Shown here: positions 40,201 to 49,200 of the stretch, piece by piece
How positions within the stretch are numbered: the first letter of the stretch is position 1
Layout of the letters: each line of letters starts with the position of its first letter
Assembly (NCBI GenBank): GCA_946902875.1
Contig: OX336344.1
Location: forward strand, 18,497,791 to 18,561,790
Direction: 5' to 3'
DNA length: 64,000 nt
DNA from: Nematopogon swammerdamellus
Lineage: Eukaryota > Arthropoda > Insecta > Lepidoptera > Adelidae
Notes under the pieces: generated by a model
Databases searched by the model: none
Seen by the model: the letters and a program-made list of their open reading frames with translations, nothing else
What the model was told of the DNA's origin: nothing
Made by a program: the position numbers and the translations under genes

Positions 40201-43200
40201 CTGCGATGCTGCAAATGCGTTCATAGTAAATCCACTGAGCGTTCCGACCAGGTCCCTGGTCGTAGAATCCAGGTCGTTCTTCACACGGTACAGGTCGCGC
40301 TCGGTCGTGGTCTGAAGGTCGCCGAAGCATCTCTTCACAGCCACGACCTCACGCCACAGAGTCAGTAGGCGATTATGCTCAGTTGTATAGTAGTCGTTGA
40401 ACGCCTGCGGAATAAAACAAGTGGTAATTCAGACTCCCTGGTTGGACACTAGAATCCCACATTTCTCGCATGACTGTTTTACTTTCTTACCTGACTACAG
40501 TGATGCCAAAATGTATGTATGTATGTATGTACAATGTACGTGTGTTCGTTCACAGCGCCTAAACTTCTCAATGGATTTCATTCAACATATGAGGTATTGA
40601 TGAATATGTCTCAATAGTCCGCGTGTCATAGGAAATTTATAAAATTTCAAAATGGCGGGCGCCAGGCGCCTATTGTCAAACTTTGAATTTGTTTTTTTCT
40701 AAAAACCCCCTGATTGGGGTATTGTTGTCGGAAGAGCTTGAAAATGTTATATAATATAAATAAAAAATACATACCACATGCTGAGTAGCAGAGTAATCGG
40801 TGTTGTGCTGCAAGGACATCACAACACCGACTACCACGTTTTGCAAAGTATTCAGACAAGATAACATCAAGCAGCAAGTAAGGCACGAAGATCCACCTGT
40901 TGCATGACTCGGTGGAAGGACCGTGCCAAGTTAAGAGGTAGCTGCCCTGTCGCCCTTTAGCATGGCATACTGTCCTTATCCCTTACATACCTTTACGGTA
41001 TGTATGGGGAGAGATGCGGTGGAGTTATTCTTTTTAAGTGCATTTTTACCATAACATGTGGGGTGTTATGGTAAAAAAAAATATATCAAATTATAAATCT
41101 GGGGGAACGGCAGGCCCCCGCCAAGTCGTTAGAACTACCTAAAAGGAATGTAATCAATAAAACAATTGGACATAATGGCGCACCAACACGAACACCTACA
41201 TATATTTTCCGCCAACTACAGTATCACGGGCACTGGCGGCTGGTCCTAAAGTGCGCTCGTGCGCCGCACTACCATACCACGAGAAGTCTTCACTTCACTC
41301 AAAATAAATAATATCTTACAACAAAACTACATTAAAACCATAAAGATCGTACTCCAAATAAATACGAATGTGAATTCGACCTTATTTTATAGATCACAAG
41401 GCACTTTTTTGCATTTATAACTATCTGCAACTATCTGAACCTCAACCAGTACTCAGCGGAGTACCGCAAGGATCGATCGTCACGCCAATCTTATTTGGGA
41501 TATTTCTCACAGACCTACCAGCCATCATGAAACTCAGCTTCTCGCTCTTTGCCGATGATACAAAATTTTTTGCAGACCCTCTTATAAGCCATCAGACCAT
41601 ACAAGACACCCTTGACCAAATTCTACATTGGACAAAAGAATGGCTACTTTCACTCAACAGCAGTAAATGTACAGTACTCCACATAGGGTCTAAAAACCCA
41701 AAGCTCTCATACAACATTGGTGGAAACCAAATACAACCAGTTAAGTCGCAAAAGAATTTAGGAGTCGTGAAATCAGAAGATCTAAAATGGGAAGTGCACA
41801 TAATTGAGCTAGTGAAGAGAGCAAATTCACTTCTCTATACAATAAGGAAAGCCTTCTCCTCCATCACCGCAGAACTGTTTCTGAAACTCTACAAGACATA
41901 TTTAAGACCACTACTTGAATATGGCTACCAAATTTGAAGTCCATATTTTAAAAAAGATATTGAGCTACTAGAGAGAGTACAGCGACGAGCAACAAAGATG
42001 GTATCATCAATTAAAAATAAAACATATGAAGATCGCTTACAGGCACTGGGATTAACAACTCTTGAGGAAAGGAGACAACGAGGAGACATTATAGAAACCT
42101 ATAAAATCCTAAAAGAATGCTACGATGTACCAAGTCTACAGTCAATGTACGAACGGAGCACTGAAGAACGTCTTCGCGGTCACTCATTAAAACTAAAATA
42201 GCCCACACATAGAACCAACCCCAGGAAGCATTTTCTGACGCACCGGATCGTAAGGGCCTGGAACAAATTATCTTTGGACACCGTCAGCGCCCCCTCGGTT
42301 AATTCTTTAAAAAACCAATTAGACAAAAAAAAAACAAAACAAAAAACAAACAAACAATTAAAAACAATACAAGTGCACTCATAAATTAATAAACAGAATA
42401 CACGCACCAGCTGTTAGCTGTCAGTGTTTAAAATAAATAAATAAATAAATAAAATTTAAACGCGCGCCCCGTGCGGAATCGAGTACCGCACGCGGGTCTC
42501 CCATACTAAATGTATGGGGATCGGCAAAACACCACTGGCGCGTGAGACAAAAGATACTTCATAGAAACAGTATGGGCCGAAATGGAGTTCTGCGTGCGGC
42601 GCACGACGCCAAACAAGGACGCTATATCGTGAATAGCCGCGCGTGCGACACGTCGCGAGCGATTCGTTTTGCACGAGTCCGTCAGAGTCAGCGCGCTGTC
42701 ATGTGATGTCTGTCCATACCCGTTAGCGCGCGAATATTTAAAATTTGATATGGTTAGGTTTTGTGCTTTCTGTCACGCACGTGATACTGTGAATTAAGTG
42801 GTGCCGATATTTGATGCCGAGTTGGTTCAAGGTAAGGCTTTACAATCAGGTGATCCCGGGTTCAATTCCTACTTTTCAAATGCTTTTATTTTTATATATT
42901 TTTTAAAGTATTTTTGGGACATTAACTACTGTTTTATTTTAGAAAGCTGCAGTAGTGTTGTGGTTTATGGGTGTGTTCATAAAGGTACTAAAAATGAGTT
43001 AAAAAACTTTTTTGAATTTTTTTTCTTGTTTTTTGCAACTGATTGAGTGTCTTGAGAATATTCATACTAGGTACGTACATAATAAAACGCAGGCGTTTAA
43101 AAAATTCGGAAGTCCCGATTATTTAGCGCACTACCGGTCACTGAAGTCACCAGCCACCACTGATCACGGGTCCTTTAAGAGCGGCGTGAATAGGCACCTG

Positions 43201-46200
43201 TCAAGCGGGCATGGCATCCACAACCCCCACGTACGACCGAATGTGCATGGGCGTCGTTAGACCCCATATGGGTGGCTTGCTGCCACATGTCGCACTTTCA
43301 ATAAAACATTGTTTAAAAAAAAAACAGCTTTCATTATTCCGCGTCAGGTGTAGACGCCGTTACCTGCTCCTCGTCCTTCCACTCGTCCTCCTTGAAGAGC
43401 ATCTCCTCGCGCAGCGCCTCCCAGTCGTTGGTGAGCTTCTGCAGGTCGTCGGTGAGCGCCTCGTTCATCTGGTGCGACTCCTCCAGCTGGTCGCGCAGCT
43501 GGCTGTTCTGCTCTACCAGTTTCTCACACCTGTGCCGCAAACAGACAATATATTAATTAATCTCCGTTTACATTAGAAACATACATCATGAACAGACAGC
43601 CTTTCGGGCAGTAACAACAGCAAAGGGCTGTAGGTCCCTTCACTTCTTACCTTACTAGGTGGTAGGGTTCAACCCGCCCGTGTTGGTACCACCGCACTGA
43701 ATGGAACGTCAGTCGAAACGGCTATGTAAATACTTTGTGTTTTCCGTCCAGTTCAGTGTAGCCGGCACGACCGAAGGGAAGCACTGACATGGCACCTAGT
43801 TCACCCGCTGTTATGGGCTGACATCACGAATGTTGTAGGTGATGTAGCCAACCGTGTCAGTTTACATGAAAAAAAAACCGCAAAGCAGGTAAGTACAGTT
43901 ACCAACAGCAAATAATGCGTGTCGAGCTTTAGAAAGAGACAGTCCGGTCAGGAAGAAGGTGTGGATCTAAGCTTGCGATGGCTTCACCGAACATATCCGG
44001 GCCCATGGGTAGTAGAGGAGGGTATTAATCGAGGCCGGGACTAGCGAGTGGCCACTCTAAATTTCCCGCGCATGCTTCACGTTTCGGCTCGCTTCAAGCC
44101 CTCGTCAGCTAGTCTGCGTTGACTAGGACGCGGGGAAACCACCAGTCCCGCTCTCGACCTCCCTCTACCTATCCATATTCTGTAGGATGCTTCCAGTGAC
44201 GTTTTCGAAGCTCTCTCCATATATGAGCTTAGCGTCGATCTTGGGAGCCCTAGATTCTTGAAGAGACTGTAGAGCGACTTCGCTGGTAGTCCTCTTGCTC
44301 CGACTTCCACAGCGAAGAGATCAGTCTTGAATCCGTTTCTCACAATCCGGTCTACTAAGTTGCAGTACTTGTTAAGTTAGAGTTGTGGTCCAATATGGGA
44401 TTATTTATGGGATATTCAATATGGGAATATCTTGTCCAAAGTTGTTGGAAAGGGTATTTTTATTTCAAATAAATGAATAAAACCATAATACCTACCTGTA
44501 CATGTGAGCATAGTTTTCTATTGAAAATACTACGTGCACCGACGTATATAAGGGGGGGGTTTAGGGGGTCCGGACCCCCCCCCTTCGACACGCAGTTTAC
44601 ACTAGATATAATGAAATTTCAAACTTCATCCTATACTACAGAGTGTTCGGCACATCACCCGGAAAATTTTTTTGTAGGTAAGTGGGGTCATTTGCTACAT
44701 TTTGACCTATGATACCTTTTGTCAGATGTCACGTGGTATCGAGATACGATTTTAACATTGAAAATGTTTATGTTTTCGTTCGAGTATAGTGCCCCGATTT
44801 ATGAAATTGTGACATTTGCTTGTAGTTTCGCAGATATGAGAGGTACGCGGATGAATCATATGTCAAAATGTGCGTCTGCCGGAGGGCTTTAAAGTGCAAT
44901 TTGAATCCCCAAAATCTATCGGTAACTTTTTGAGATTTTCCAAAATTTGTTAAAATTTCAAAAAAAATTCGACGACTTGGATCGAGAATTTCCCAATGAC
45001 CTCGCTATTCAAGAAACAGAAAAAATAGTATCTCTGGATTGAATTAAGCTACAGTTTGAGCCATCTTAGGAGGCGGGCGGACAAAAACTGTAGGCGGTAG
45101 CGGGTCCCTTACGCGCGAGGTCAGTCTGCGCTCCGTTCACTTTAACATCAGTTCGATAAAGAATGAATTCCTATTAATTTATGAATTGAAAATGTTTATG
45201 TTTTCGTGATCGAGGATAGTGCCCCTGATTTATGAAATTGTGACCTTTGCCTGTAGTTTCGCAGATATGAGAGGTACGTGGATGGGCCATATGTCAAAAT
45301 GTTCGTCTGCCGGAGGGCTTCAAAGTGCAAATTGAATTCCCAAAATCGATCTGTAACTTATTGAGATTTTCCAAAATTTGTCATAAATTCAAAAAAATTT
45401 CGCCGACTTGGATCGAGAATTTCCCAATAATTTTTCTTTGAGCTCGCTATTTAAACAACGGAAAAATTTTAATCTCGCGATTGAATTAAGCTACAGTTTG
45501 AGCCATCTTAGGAGGTGGGCGGACAAAAACTGTAGGCGATAGCGGGTCCCTTATGAGCGAGGTCAGTCTGCGCTCCGTTCACTTTATCGTAAGTACGATA
45601 AAGAATTAATTCCTATTGGCAAATTTGTAAAATTTTATCGTGTTAAAATTACATTTTCAATGCCTTTGATAGTTGCGCGTAGTGTGAGATCTGTAGATTT
45701 TTTTTTCTTTATTTTTGAAAATTACCAAAATCCCAGTTTTAAACCCTTGTAACTTTTTTGTTTATGATTGTATCAGCACGAAATAAAATTTATTGAAGTT
45801 TAAGATGTATTCTTGTTCTAGAAAAAAAAATATTTGATGAAGCTAATACCATGAAATAGTCCTATGACCTCCCAAAGTTCCGAGAACGAGTAAAAATATG
45901 AAAGATTTTTAATTTCTTTTTATTAAAAAAAAAAAAAAAAAAAAACTTGCACCAATTGATAGCTTCATTTTCTTTTAAAAAGTTTGCTAGTTTACGCCCT
46001 TTCCAACGGTATACCACATGTTATACAAATAATTTACTATGTGGTCTAAATTAGGGACAGAGACAGAACAGGCGTCATTTTTTTACTCGTTCTCGGGACT
46101 TTTGGAGGTCATAAGACCTTTTTATGGTATTAACTTCATCAAATAATATTTTTTCTAGAACAGGGATACATCGTAAAATTCAATAAATTTTATTTCGTGC

Positions 46201-49200
46201 TGATACAATAATAAAAACAAAAAAGTTTAGAGCTGGGATTTTGGTAATTTTCAACAATAAAGAAACAAAAAAATTTTATCTCGATACCACGCGACATCTG
46301 ACCAAAGCTATCATAGGTCTAAATTTTACAAATTACCCTACTTATAAAAATTTTGTCGGTCGATGTGCCGAACACCCTGTATATACAATTTTTTTTGTCG
46401 AATTGGCTGCCACACAATTATAGAACTTTCAGTTATCGGTACCCCTCTAGGCCGAAATACAGAACGACTCAACAGGAACACTAGAATCTTATTGCGTTGA
46501 GCCGATCCCTATTTCGTCAGAACACCCCCCATGTGGAAGCTATAAATACGTCCCTGACTACGTGTAAATGGGTGAAGTGAGAAGTGAAAACTTCTTTAGC
46601 GGCGCTTGGCATTTATTTAAAAATGAATGTAGGGTTCCGTAACAAATGCATGTCTGTCCGTTCTACTAAATTAACATTTATTTCAAAATGAATGTAGGGT
46701 TCCGTAACAAATGCATGTCTGTCCGTTCTACTAAATTAACATTTATTTCAAAATGAATGTAGGGTTCCGCAACAAATGCATGTATGTCCGTTCTACTAAA
46801 TTTAACATAATTTTTAAATTTTTTTTTTTTTTTTAAGCAATGTTACGGTGTTGTTTTCACTTCTGCCGGCACTCCCGGAGTGCAACTGTGGCTTTTTTTT
46901 ATGGAAACTGACACGGCTGTCTACATCACCTACAACATCCGTGATGTCAGCCCATAACACCGAGTGAACTTGGTGCCACGTCAGTGCTTCCCTTCGGTCG
47001 TGCCGGCTACACTGAACGGAACGGAAAACACAAACTATTTACATAGCCGTTTCGACCGACCTATCATTCAGTGCGGTGGTACCAACCCGGGCGGGTTAAA
47101 CCCTACCACCTAGTAATGTAAGAAGGGAGTCATATCGCTTAGTCGCCTTTTATGACATACACAGGGAGAGATGCAGTGGGGCTATTCTTTTAAAGTACCA
47201 GCCCCACACGGTACAAATGATATGAAGAATTTATTGAGGATGTCCTGATTTGCTGCGATCCAGCTGAATTTGCGTGTGTGATATTGTCGGCATTTTCGGA
47301 AGTCTTTGTTTCTAGCTTTAGAAGCTTTTTCTGATAGCTTTCCGATCGGTAGATCGATCTCGATCTCGATCTTGTAATGATTGATGATTCCATGTACAAA
47401 CACGGTACAAACAAACTTACTTCCTCTTCTCCTCGTCGAGACGTCGGAGCGCAGTCTCCAGGTCGTGCACGCGCTCGTAGACCGAGGAGGAGCTCGGCGA
47501 GAGAGAGGTGGAAGGCGCGGAGACGCCGGTGACGGGCGGCGGCAGCGCGATGGCGGGCGCGGGAGCGCGGTAGCTCACCTCCGCGCGCGGAGACTGAGCC
47601 AAGTTGCTCTCTAGCTCGGCGCATCGCTGTTTGTATTGCAGCACCTGCCAAAGTGTTCCTATATAAGAAAAACCTCACATACCCTGCAGGCTCTGAACTG
47701 CACCGCGTGGAGCAGGTATTTCTTACTTCCGCCGGCAACCATCTGCTCCACACGGATTTTAGTCTAGAAAGCACTATAGATAAGATGATTTAAAAACCGT
47801 TCATTGGCATCAAACACACCTATAAATCATTCCGCTCTCAAACAGAAAAAATATATAAGCTGGCTCCTTTTTTTTTCCTTTTTCATAATTTTTTTTTCTG
47901 TGGATTATTTTCAATAGCCACATACCGAAATTGTTCGGCCTTTTAGTGGCAGTGTTCTTCATCTAAATTTCGGTATTGATATGTGAAGGAGAATTGTAAA
48001 ATTTAGGTTAGATCTGGAAAGTGCCCTGGAGTCGCAATGGGTACGCATTATTATAACCTGTGGGAGCCAAGAGGTTAAAATAAAAATAAAGTTTTAAAAA
48101 ATCCTGGATCACTCACAAGCAAAACCAATAGTTCTATAGCAATAGCAGAATTTCAATGATTTTTTTAGAAATTTGTAAAAATAGGTACTTTACACAAAAA
48201 TAAACAAACCTAGCAAATGTCAAAGTCAAAGTCAAACTAATTGACATTTGACAATTCAAATTGGTTCAGGCGATTATTTCAGTTTAATATGCCGCTTGCA
48301 GCGACTCGATAGAAAGAGATAGAGCCATACCATAATGTCAGGAAAAATTTACTCAATTACTTCAAACCACCGCCCGAACACACAAAATTTTATTATAGGT
48401 ACTTCGGTGTTCGATATTTGTGATGATTTAAATTAGTGATTTAGATATGACAAAATCAATGACATGGACAAAATTCTTACTTTTTTTATATTTTCACGTC
48501 CTCCGCACTGACTAGAACATGAGAAAAAAAAATTTTAATGTGTATATTTTTACCTTGGCTTGCAGCCTCGATACTAAAGCCGCCTGTCCTTGCTGAGCCC
48601 GACGATAGGCATCGAGTCTTCTCCGATGGTCTGCCGCCTCTCCCGCCAACCTCGCGCGCAATTCCTCATTCTGACGTCGCAACTCACTCCCGCCCACCGG
48701 GGAATCCATCGGTGGTGGGTTCTCAGACGTCTTCTGAAAACGTTATTGCCTGCGTAAGATTCTTCCATTCAGCTTTTGAGTGTTATTTCATTGCACCTCA
48801 ATACTCTAGGCGTTTTACAAAAAATTAAGAGAACCTCTGATTTTTGTCTGTGATGCGGCAGTGAGTGCGACGCATACGTGGTCGGCACGCGACGCGCGGT
48901 GGGCGCGCGGGCGCTACGCGGTGTCACGCTCTCTCTCGCCGGCAACTGTAATTAAAAACCATGTACATAAGTATTATTAGGTTTTAGGCCACAAACAAAG
49001 ATTTCTTGTTTTGCCTCCGAAGCAACGAAGTTTTGATGCAAAAAAAATCTGGAATATTATATTAAAATGGACGCTATTGTTTTTTTTTTTTCATATATAA
49101 CAATTGCAGCAAAATCTTCACCTGAAACGCAACCTTCTTTTTGATCTTTCGCTTATGTTTGATCTCTATATGAAACGACTTCTCACATTTCCCCTCGATC

